Source: Hyphomicrobiales bacterium (lineage in GTDB: Bacteria > Pseudomonadota > Alphaproteobacteria > Rhizobiales > Rhizobiaceae). Taken from it: a stretch of DNA of 64,000 bases. Shown piece by piece: positions 57,537-64,000 of the stretch (positions are counted from its first letter, which is position 1; each line of letters begins with the position of its first letter). The position numbers and the translations under genes are program-made. The notes under the pieces were generated by a model. That model saw only the letters and a program-made list of their open reading frames with translations. It was not told the origin of the DNA and made no database searches. Location: the NCBI GenBank assembly GCA_002401155.1, contig NVSG01000001.1, positions 558,001 through 622,000 of the forward strand, read 5' to 3'.

Positions 57537-58051
57537 TATTCTTGCGCCACCCGACACCGGATGTGGAACTGGGTGTATGCTATGGCAAGCTCGATCTAGA
57601 CATTGCAGAATCCGGCCATGAACAAATCGTTCGCGCCCATAGCGTCACCCCGAGAGTAACAAAAATTCTAGCCAGTCCTGCCCTTCGTTGTCGCAAGCTA
57701 GCCAATACAATCGCTGAGCGAGACGGTCTTGAAATTGTTTTCGATGAGCGTCTTTGGGAAATGGATATGGGGGAATGGGAAGGCAAGCGATGGACAGAAA
57801 TTGATCGCAAAGTCAGCGACCCATGGTCAAAAGACCCGTTCAACCTCCCAACGCCCGGCGGTGAATGCTTCAAAGACCTACAGGCCCGTGTGCTGGAAGC
57901 GCTACAAGACGCCCATTCAGAAACTGCTATCATCTGCCACGCAGGCCCAATCCGCGCCGTACAAATGGCATGGCTGGGCATGAGCTTTTCAGAAGCTTTT
58001 GCCAAACAACCAGCCTATGCAGAACCGATTACTTTGCACCCGCCGAAATAG
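57533..58051 (+). CDS. cobC: Histidine phosphatase, alpha-ribazole phosphatase-like (CobC)
   Basis: A 172-residue enzyme of the histidine phosphatase superfamily, expected to remove the phosphate from alpha-ribazole-5'-phosphate or cobalamin-5'-phosphate. The catalytic segment is FLRHPTPD (Pro after His where many members have Gly), then ASPALRCRKLANTIAE and ICHAGPIRAVQ with the second His. The ATG overlaps the cobS stop (ATGA); a longer frame beginning at 57371 lies inside cobS and is not used. Context in the cob cluster supports CobC over a general phosphatase. Confidence 0.86.
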   Translation: MIFLRHPTPDVELGVCYGKLDLDIAESGHEQIVRAHSVTPRVTKILASPALRCRKLANTIAERDGLEIVFDERLWEMDMGEWEGKRWTEIDRKVSDPWSKDPFNLPTPGGECFKDLQARVLEALQDAHSETAIICHAGPIRAVQMAWLGMSFSEAFAKQPAYAEPITLHPPK

Positions 58052-59026
58052 CTAGTTCACCAGCACAATCAGCAAAACCAAGCCCCAAAGCACAAAGCAA
58101 GCAGCACGGAAAAACCCTAGGCTCGTTTCAATATCCTTTGCCGATAAATCATGCTTGCCACTGCCATTGATAAATGCTTGAGAAACCGTCTCATGAGCAT
58201 ATTCTCGTGGACCACCAAGAGCAATATCCATCGCCCCTGCCATAGCAGCTTCCGGCCAACCAGCATTGGGAGAACGGTGCAAACCCGCATCACGCAAAAC
58301 AACTGAAACAGAATTTTTAGTAGATCGAATCCCGCCAACAAAAATCGCCCCCACCGCAATTATCCCAAAAGACAATCGGGCCGGAAGCCAATTAGCCAGA
58401 TCATCAATCTGCGCCGTCACCCGACCAAAATGCAAATATTTCTCCGAACGATAAGCAATCATTGAATCCGCCGTATTGATCATTTTATAGATAAACAATC
58501 CCGGCAGGCCAAATACACCAAACCAGAATACCGGTGCCACCACACCATCCGAAAAATTCTCCGCAAGCGTTTCGATTGAAGCCCGGCAAATGCCCGTTTC
58601 GTTCAGCAATTCAGGATCGCGCCCGACAATCAACCCAACGGCTTCGCGTCCACCCTCTATTCCGCTCCTGCGAAGACCATCGCTAACGGCTTTCACATGG
58701 TCAAACAGGCTGCGTTGAGCCAACAGAACAAATACGATAAGGCATTCAAATACCCATGAGAGCGAACCCAAAAATCCCAACGCCCATTCCGTCAACACCG
58801 CTGCAAAAAGCGCAACCACCAGCAGCAAACAAATAGCGACAGCCCCTTTTCGGCGTTGAATCGCAGGCGCATCAGTAACGAGATTGAGCGCCTTATCCGC
58901 CAAACTAACGGCATTGCCGAACAAAACTACGGGGTGAGGAATGCGCGACCAGATCACTTGTGGCTCCCCAAGAAACCAGTCCAGAACCAGCGCCAACAGC
59001 AAAATGACAGCAAAATTATCCATCAT
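58052..59026 (-). CDS. cobD: Adenosylcobinamide-phosphate synthase CobD (CbiB)
   Basis: Membrane enzyme that attaches the aminopropanol linker to adenosylcobyric acid (CbiB in the anaerobic naming). It has 324 residues. LDWFLGEPQVIWSRIPHPVVLFG at the N-terminus and GRDPELLNETGICRASIETLAENFSDGVVAPVFWFGVFGLPG with the active-site acidic residues are diagnostic. The ATG ATG start overlaps the end of cobB by about 11 bp; its stop abuts the convergent cobC stop. A different protein from the CobD threonine-phosphate decarboxylase of the Salmonella scheme. Confidence 0.94.
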   Translation of the reverse strand: MMDNFAVILLLALVLDWFLGEPQVIWSRIPHPVVLFGNAVSLADKALNLVTDAPAIQRRKGAVAICLLLVVALFAAVLTEWALGFLGSLSWVFECLIVFVLLAQRSLFDHVKAVSDGLRRSGIEGGREAVGLIVGRDPELLNETGICRASIETLAENFSDGVVAPVFWFGVFGLPGLFIYKMINTADSMIAYRSEKYLHFGRVTAQIDDLANWLPARLSFGIIAVGAIFVGGIRSTKNSVSVVLRDAGLHRSPNAGWPEAAMAGAMDIALGGPREYAHETVSQAFINGSGKHDLSAKDIETSLGFFRAACFVLWGLVLLIVLVN

Positions 59027-60302
59027 TCACATCAATCAGATGCATGTAGGATCCCATCACGGAACCTTCGCGCAATCCGGCTTTTCCAAGGTCAGTTCCC
59101 AAAGCATCTTCAACCTCAAACAAAGCCTCTCCCTGTTCGCACAAAATCGAACTGTAGTGGAACTCATGGGCCATAATATTTGCGCCTAGCGGAAAATTTT
59201 CTCCCCGCACGCGCCGATATCCCAAGTGCAATTTCCGTTTTTCAAAACTGGTTTCCAGTGCCAATAGCCCAAGCATCTCGTGACGTGCGCCATCAGCATC
59301 TACCAACCCTTCGCCCAGCGTCATATACCCGCCGCACTCCCCATAGATCAGCTTTCCGTCAGCAGCTAGTTTCTTCATGCCACCACGAAAGGCATCGGCA
59401 GCAGCCAATGTTCCCCCATGCAATTCAGGATAACCACCGGGCAAATAAACCGCATCCGCACCAAGATCAGGCACTTCATCATGCAAAGGCGAAAAGAAAG
59501 AAAGCTCTACCCCCGCCCCACGCCAATCATTCAGCAAATGCGGATAGCAAAACGAGAACGCCGCATCGCGCGCAATTGCAATACGTTGTCCCAACGGTGG
59601 AATCCGTGAGGATGGTTGGTCTGGAGGAACTCGAACCTCGCTCCCAATCCGCTGCAAAGCATCCAAATCGCAATTTTCAGCAATAATCTGAGCCGCTCCC
59701 TCACAAAACGCCTCAAATCCATCCAGTTCACCAGCTTGAACCAGCCCAAGATGGCGCTCAGGCATATACAAATCCTTGTTTCGCGGAATTACGCCCAGCA
59801 CAGAAACGCCAATACCATCCAGAGCATCGCGCAACAGTTTTTCGTGCCTAATACTCCCAACTTTATTCAGAATTACACCAGCAATAACAATATCTTGCTG
59901 GAATTCATTGAATCCTTTTACTAACGCAGCGATTGAATGGGATTGCCGCGCGCAATCAAGCACAAGCACGATGGGAAGTTGCAAAATCGTCGCCAAATCA
60001 GCGGCAGAACCAGAACCATCCGCGGCCCCGTCAAACAGCCCCATCATAGCTTCAACAATCAGTAATTCTCCGTCCAACGCTCCCGCTAATTCACAAATCC
60101 GCTCAGGCTTCATCGCCCATGGATCAAGATTAACCGACGGCTTCCCCAATGCCTTTTCGTGAAAGCCCGGATCGATAAAATCTGGCCCGGCCTTTGCTGC
60201 ACAAACATCAACACCCTTGTTTTTAAGCGCACGTAGCAGCGCCAGCGTCACCAGCGTTTTACCGCTTCCAGATTGCGGTGCGCTGATCAGCAAGCCCTTC
60301 AT
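59016..60302 (-). CDS. cobB: Cobyrinic acid a,c-diamide synthase CobB
   Basis: ATP- and glutamine-dependent amidase, 428 residues, that amidates hydrogenobyrinic acid (the aerobic-route CobB). The N-terminal dethiobiotin-synthase-like domain starts LLISAPQSGSGKTLVTLALLRAL with its ATP loop; the C-terminal glutaminase domain contains VYLPGGYPELHGG and IYGECGGYMTLG, with the nucleophile Cys. ATGA overlap with the cobA stop. Cytoplasmic. Confidence 0.95.
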   Translation of the reverse strand: MKGLLISAPQSGSGKTLVTLALLRALKNKGVDVCAAKAGPDFIDPGFHEKALGKPSVNLDPWAMKPERICELAGALDGELLIVEAMMGLFDGAADGSGSAADLATILQLPIVLVLDCARQSHSIAALVKGFNEFQQDIVIAGVILNKVGSIRHEKLLRDALDGIGVSVLGVIPRNKDLYMPERHLGLVQAGELDGFEAFCEGAAQIIAENCDLDALQRIGSEVRVPPDQPSSRIPPLGQRIAIARDAAFSFCYPHLLNDWRGAGVELSFFSPLHDEVPDLGADAVYLPGGYPELHGGTLAAADAFRGGMKKLAADGKLIYGECGGYMTLGEGLVDADGARHEMLGLLALETSFEKRKLHLGYRRVRGENFPLGANIMAHEFHYSSILCEQGEALFEVEDALGTDLGKAGLREGSVMGSYMHLIDVNDG

Positions 60303-61084
60303 GATACAGCATCAAGCCAGTTCAATTTGGAGCGCAACCGCACCGCTTCCCCCACCACAACAATGGCAGGTGGCGCAATATCGCTAGCTTCCAGATCAAC
60401 AACGCTATTGCCAAGGGTCGTCTCCAACACCTTTTGCTCCTTGGTTGTGGCATTGCAGATGAAGGCCACCAATTCGTCTTCAGAGCGGCCATAACCAACC
60501 AAACGATCACGAATAATCGGCCAGTGCTTCATCGCCATATACATCACAATCACCGGCGAGCCCTTGGCCACGTGCTCCCAATTGATCGTCTCAGGCACGA
60601 TTCCCCCGGCATCATGGCCGGTAAGGAACGTCACGTTCTGATTGATATCGCGGTGGGTAACAGGAATTCCGGCATAGGCCAGACCGCCAATACCAGCGGT
60701 GATTCCCGGCACAATACGAAACGGAATATTATTCTCAACCAGCGTAAGCGCTTCTTCACCACCACGCCCAAAGACAAACGGATCACCACCCTTCAACCGC
60801 AGCACACGTTTATTTTCGCCAGCAAGTTCAACCAGCCTGAGCGAAATATCTCCTTGTTTCGGAGAAGGCTTGCCGCCACGCTTACCCGCATAAATGAGTT
60901 CCACATCAGCTTTCGCCAATTTGAGAATAGCCTCATTGACCAATGCATCATAGACAATCACATCGGCCTGTTGAATGGCATTGGCCGCATGTAATGTCAG
61001 CAATCCCGGATCACCGGGACCTGCTCCCACCAACCACACCCAGCCCGGCTCAAAATCCGGCAATTCAGAAACAAATCGCTTCAT
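60299..61084 (-). CDS. cobA: Uroporphyrinogen-III C-methyltransferase CobA
   Basis: SAM-dependent methylase, 261 residues, that makes precorrin-2, the first committed step of corrinoid synthesis. Family marks: VWLVGAGPGDPGLLTLHA at the N-terminus, DALVNEAIL, YAGKRGGKPSPKQ, RLKGGDPFVFGRGGEE and VPGITAGIGGLAYAGIPVTHR. It does not carry the CysG dehydrogenase domain, so it serves cobalamin rather than siroheme alone. It is divergent from cbiD with a 71-bp gap and continues through cobB and cobD. Confidence 0.95.
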   Translation of the reverse strand: MKRFVSELPDFEPGWVWLVGAGPGDPGLLTLHAANAIQQADVIVYDALVNEAILKLAKADVELIYAGKRGGKPSPKQGDISLRLVELAGENKRVLRLKGGDPFVFGRGGEEALTLVENNIPFRIVPGITAGIGGLAYAGIPVTHRDINQNVTFLTGHDAGGIVPETINWEHVAKGSPVIVMYMAMKHWPIIRDRLVGYGRSEDELVAFICNATTKEQKVLETTLGNSVVDLEASDIAPPAIVVVGEAVRLRSKLNWLDAVS

Positions 61085-61155
61085 AAGACAAACTCCATGG
61101 GCTGAACCGTAAGGTATTTCTTTTTCATCGTCTTCCTATCCCCTATAAGATATTT

Positions 61156-62271
61156 ATGAGCGAGAATGAACCGATCAATATTGAGGCTGAAAAACCTGCA
61201 CAGGAATTGCGGCGCGGCTGGACTACTGGTGCCTGCGCAACCGCCGCCACCAAATCCGCGCTTCACGCCCTGATCAAGGGCGACTTTCTCGACCCCGTAG
61301 AAATCACTCTCCCGAAAGGCGACAAGCCATCGTTTGCACTCACCAGAGAAAAAACCGGCGATGACTTCGCCTCCGCAAGCATTATCAAGGATGCAGGCGA
61401 TGATCCCGATGTTACCCATCTCGCGGTCATCACATCTACCGTGCGTCGCAGCGAAGGTGGTATAATTTTTCGCGCGGGCGATGGCGTTGGCATGGTCACC
61501 AAAGCAGGCCTCCCTATCGAGGTCGGCGAAGCCGCGATCAATCCAATCCCCCGAAAATTGATGACCGAAGTCGTCGAAGCCTTTTGCCTCGAACATAATA
61601 TTCCCGCCGATTTCGAAATCACCATTTCCGTTCCCGGCGGCGAAAAACTTGCGGAAAAAACATGGAACCCACGTCTGGGAATTCTCGGCGGCATTTCCAT
61701 CCTCGGGACGACCGGCGTGGTCCATCCCTTTTCCTGCTCCGCATGGATACATTCGATCCATAGTGGCATCGATGTCAGCCGTGCCAACAATATCAATCAC
61801 GTGCTTGGAGCAACCGGTTCCACCTCGGAAAAAATCGCGCAGGATATGTATAATTTTTCCGACGAAGCCATGCTTGATATGGGAGACTTCGCTGGCGGCC
61901 TGCTCAAATATCTGCGGGCCAACCCGATTGATAAACTGACCTTGGCTGGCGGCTTTGCGAAATTCACCAAGCTTGCCCAAGGCGCGATGGATTTGCATTC
62001 CGGGCGTTCTCAGGTCGACATGGACTGGCTCGCTGAACAAGCCGCCGAGATTGGAGCCAATACAAAAACTACGGACGAGATACGATCCGCCAACACAGCA
62101 TTGGAAGCGTTGCAGATTGCAGAGAAGGCGGAACTTCCTCTGCCATCCCGCATAGCTCTGCTGGCCCGCAACACTGCTAAAACTGTTCTGCGAACCGCGC
62201 CTGTCAGCGTAGAAATTCTGATCATTTCCCGTGATGGAAAAGTCCTCGCCCATACCGATTGGAGCGATTGA
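61156..62271 (+). CDS. cbiD: Cobalt-precorrin-5B (C1)-methyltransferase CbiD
   Basis: C1 methyltransferase, 371 residues, used by many alphaproteobacteria in place of CobF. LRRGWTTGACATAATKSALHAL at the N-terminus is the family signature; HPFSCSAWIHSIHSGIDVSRA and the GDFAGGLLKYL segment follow. A 637-codon frame on the opposite strand covers this gene and cobK, but is a shadow. One base before cobK. Confidence 0.93.
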   Translation: MSENEPINIEAEKPAQELRRGWTTGACATAATKSALHALIKGDFLDPVEITLPKGDKPSFALTREKTGDDFASASIIKDAGDDPDVTHLAVITSTVRRSEGGIIFRAGDGVGMVTKAGLPIEVGEAAINPIPRKLMTEVVEAFCLEHNIPADFEITISVPGGEKLAEKTWNPRLGILGGISILGTTGVVHPFSCSAWIHSIHSGIDVSRANNINHVLGATGSTSEKIAQDMYNFSDEAMLDMGDFAGGLLKYLRANPIDKLTLAGGFAKFTKLAQGAMDLHSGRSQVDMDWLAEQAAEIGANTKTTDEIRSANTALEALQIAEKAELPLPSRIALLARNTAKTVLRTAPVSVEILIISRDGKVLAHTDWSD

Positions 62272-62272
62272 T

Positions 62273-63004
62273 ATGCCGCGATCCATTTTGATTTTAGGCG
62301 GCACCCATGAAGCATTGAAGATAGCGGAACTGCTTTTCGCGGTGGGCGATTTTCGAGTTATCACATCACTCGCAGGTCGCGTAAAAAAGCCCAGAACACC
62401 TGCCGGAGAGTTGCGCCTCGGCGGCTTTGGTGGTGTGGACGGTCTCGCAGAATATTTGAGAAATGAAGCAATCGATTTGCTGATCGATGCAACCCACCCT
62501 TTTGCAGAAAACATAAGCAAGAATGCAGTTGCAGCTTGTGAGCAAACAAATGTTGAACGGCTGCATTTTCTTCGCCCTGAATGGAAAGCAAAACCTGAAG
62601 ACCACTGGCTTTCAGTTCCCGGCCTCGACAAAGCGGTGGAGGCGCTGCCCGAAAACGCCACTGTGTTCTTAGCGCTTGGGAGCCAGCATCTGGCTCCATT
62701 CTCAAAACGCAAAGACATTCGCTTCATCGCTCGTATGATTGAAAAACCCACGTCCGAATTCACCAATCTGGAAATCCTGATAGCCAAACCTTCAAACATT
62801 CTGAAAGCAGAAATCGAGTTGTTGGAAACCAATCGCATCACCCACATCGTATGCCGCAACTCCGGCGGAACAGGCGCATGGCAAAAATTGTTGGCAGCAC
62901 GGAAACTCCAATTGCCAGTCATCATGATCGAGCGCCCCACCCCACCAGCAGGCAAAACATTTTCCAGCGTGGATGCTCTAATTGCCAGCATCACTGGCAG
63001 CTAG
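62273..63004 (+). CDS. cobK: Precorrin-6A reductase CobK
   Basis: NADPH-dependent reductase, 243 residues, that reduces precorrin-6A to 6B (CbiJ in the anaerobic naming). ILILGGTHEALKIAELL at the N-terminus, LRLGGFGGVDGLAEYLRNEAIDLLIDATHPFAENIS and CRNSGGTGAWQKLLAARKLQLPVIMIERP are diagnostic. GGAG lies 8 bases before the ATG at 62273. Its 3' end overlaps the convergent cobM gene by 27 bp. Confidence 0.94.
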   Translation: MPRSILILGGTHEALKIAELLFAVGDFRVITSLAGRVKKPRTPAGELRLGGFGGVDGLAEYLRNEAIDLLIDATHPFAENISKNAVAACEQTNVERLHFLRPEWKAKPEDHWLSVPGLDKAVEALPENATVFLALGSQHLAPFSKRKDIRFIARMIEKPTSEFTNLEILIAKPSNILKAEIELLETNRITHIVCRNSGGTGAWQKLLAARKLQLPVIMIERPTPPAGKTFSSVDALIASITGS

Positions 63005-63772
63005 TTTCTTCGCCGTAATCTTATTGCGAAGCACGTGAGCAAACTGAGAATTATATAGATCAGAATCCCGATATTCAGCCTGCCCAAACACTGGCCCAAC
63101 CATGATCAGCGCGGTGCGTGTCAGCTTCGCTTTACGCACTTCATCTTTCATCCCGGCAAGAGTGGTGTGGATGTATAATTCATCCGGCCAAGTGGCCCGG
63201 TAGGCAATAACCACCGGGCAATCGTCCCCGTAATGCGGCTCCAGCGCCTTGCGGATATAGGCAAGATTGCGGATGGAAAGATGGATTGCCAGCGTCGCCC
63301 CGGAAGCACCGAGTATCTCAAGCGTCTCACGCTCAGGCATGGAAGATGCTTTCATATCCGTGCGGGTAATAATGATCGTTTGGGCAATTTCTGGCAGGGT
63401 AAGTTCAGTCGCAATTTTCGCAGCAGCCCCGGCGAAAGCTGGAACACCCGGAACCACTTCATAATCAATACCCAGCGCATCCAGTCGCCGCATTTGCTCA
63501 GCCACTGCTCCATAGATCGACGGATCACCTGAGTGTACACGCGCAACATTTTCACCGCGTTCATGGGCTTCTTTCATCGCTTCGATGATCTCGTCCAGAT
63601 GCATCGGCGCAGTATCGCGAACAATTGCATTGTCAGGCGCAGCCGCTACGATTTCCTCAGGTACCAACGAGCCAGCGTAAAGACATACGGGGCAAGCCTC
63701 AATCAGCTTAAGCCCACGCACAGTGATTAGGTCCGGCGCGCCGGGGCCCGCTCCGATAAAATATACAGTCAT
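62978..63772 (-). CDS. cobM: Precorrin-4 C11-methyltransferase CobM
   Basis: SAM-dependent methylase, 264 residues, of the aerobic route. VYFIGAGPGAPDLITVRGLKLIEACPVCLYAGSLVP, HSGDPSIYGAVAEQM, VVPGVPAFAGAAAKIATELTLPEIAQT and DTAPMHLDEI are CobM/CbiF marks. ATGA overlap with cobJ upstream on the same strand; the stop overlaps cobK on the other strand. Confidence 0.95.
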   Translation of the reverse strand: MTVYFIGAGPGAPDLITVRGLKLIEACPVCLYAGSLVPEEIVAAAPDNAIVRDTAPMHLDEIIEAMKEAHERGENVARVHSGDPSIYGAVAEQMRRLDALGIDYEVVPGVPAFAGAAAKIATELTLPEIAQTIIITRTDMKASSMPERETLEILGASGATLAIHLSIRNLAYIRKALEPHYGDDCPVVIAYRATWPDELYIHTTLAGMKDEVRKAKLTRTALIMVGPVFGQAEYRDSDLYNSQFAHVLRNKITAKKLAASDAGN

Positions 63773-64000
63773 GCTTTTTCCACTATCTGAGGATTAATAT
63801 TTGTGCCGGTTTTTGCCGAATATCCACGCGGGGTATAAACCCAGTTTCGGCCATCGCCGGTCTTCACGCATCGCGTTTCTGAAGATCCGACAATCACCAC
63901 CGTGAGCATATCCACATCATCAATCAGCAATTCACTAAGAGGAACAACACGTAGTTTTTCCTGATCGCGGCCAAGATTGGTGGCAAGAATTACCGGTGTA
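63769..64000 (-). CDS. cobJ: Precorrin-3B C17-methyltransferase CobJ, C-terminal part (cut by window edge)
   Basis: Only the last 76 codons are present. They read PVILATNLGRDQEK, VDMLTVVIVGSSETR, then a CobJ-type end WVYTPRGYSAKTGTN, and the stop overlaps the cobM start. The C-terminus of CobJ ends with this YTPRGY segment. The remainder and the rest of the cluster lie beyond position 64000. Confidence 0.9.
   Translation of the reverse strand, partial: TPVILATNLGRDQEKLRVVPLSELLIDDVDMLTVVIVGSSETRCVKTGDGRNWVYTPRGYSAKTGTNINPQIVEKA

Noticed and set aside
61081-62994. A 637-codon open frame on the minus strand across cbiD and cobK
   Set aside because: Both plus-strand genes are clear family members. 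The antisense frame has no recognisable domain, no ribosome-binding site and the skewed composition of a shadow.

Overview
The window is about half G+C and reads as the chromosome of an alphaproteobacterium of the order Hyphomicrobiales (Rhizobiales), probably a marine or otherwise aerobic free-living one. The grounds are a Rhizobiales-type Porin_2 outer-membrane porin, the alphaproteobacterial order of the division and cell-wall cluster, a Tad/Cpa pilus locus of rhizobial layout, an aerobic cobalamin pathway that uses CbiD, and an ArsR-methyltransferase fusion regulator beside metF. No tRNA, CRISPR array, prophage or complete insertion sequence was seen.

Region 1 (1-14.9 kb, minus strand) is the dcw cluster, read from mraZ down to a truncated ddl: mraZ, rsmH, ftsL, ftsI, murE, murF, mraY, murD, ftsW, murG, murC, murB, ddl. 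Most joints are ATGA-type overlaps or gaps of a few bases. Three joints are looser: ftsI-murE (110 bp), murB-ddl (239 bp) and murF-mraY. The murF-mraY joint is filled by a 263-bp element with 32-bp terminal inverted repeats that supplies the last codons and the stop of murF. Upstream of mraZ lie TGGGN motifs spaced exactly ten bases apart, the known signature of MraZ operators.

Region 2 (14.9-41.9 kb) is mixed housekeeping and accessory content: a YHS-domain protein, RNase P RNA, secreted hydrolases, a lytic transglycosylase, an amidase paired with a TerB/DnaJ protein, the porin, a HerA-like ATPase, 5-oxoprolinase, a CAP-domain lipoprotein, two very small genes (54 and 28 codons), metF with its likely regulator and a 20-bp palindromic operator, a run of small stress and transport genes, a LysE-type exporter with a stop codon at its fourth codon, EttA, a GT87 glycosyltransferase, a TerB protein, a lipase-like hydrolase and a TerC protein.

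Region 3 (42.2-52.3 kb, plus strand) encodes a Tad secretion/pilus machine: cpaB, secretin cpaC, a short lipoprotein, cpaE/tadZ, cpaF/tadA, tadB, tadC, a TPR lipoprotein tadD and a TadG-like protein with a von Willebrand A domain. The pilin, prepilin peptidase, TadE/F and a full-length CpaD are not here.

Region 4 (52.3-64 kb) is the most striking part. A 1072-residue, self-contained reductive dehalogenase (cobamide-binding module, two [4Fe-4S] motifs and a fused FMN/NAD/[2Fe-2S] reductase) is divergent from a cobalamin biosynthesis cluster: cobT-cobS-cobC on plus, cobD-cobB-cobA on minus, cbiD-cobK on plus, cobM-cobJ on minus. The enzyme needs a cobamide cofactor and the neighbours make one, so the region looks like a dehalogenation island attached to its cofactor pathway.
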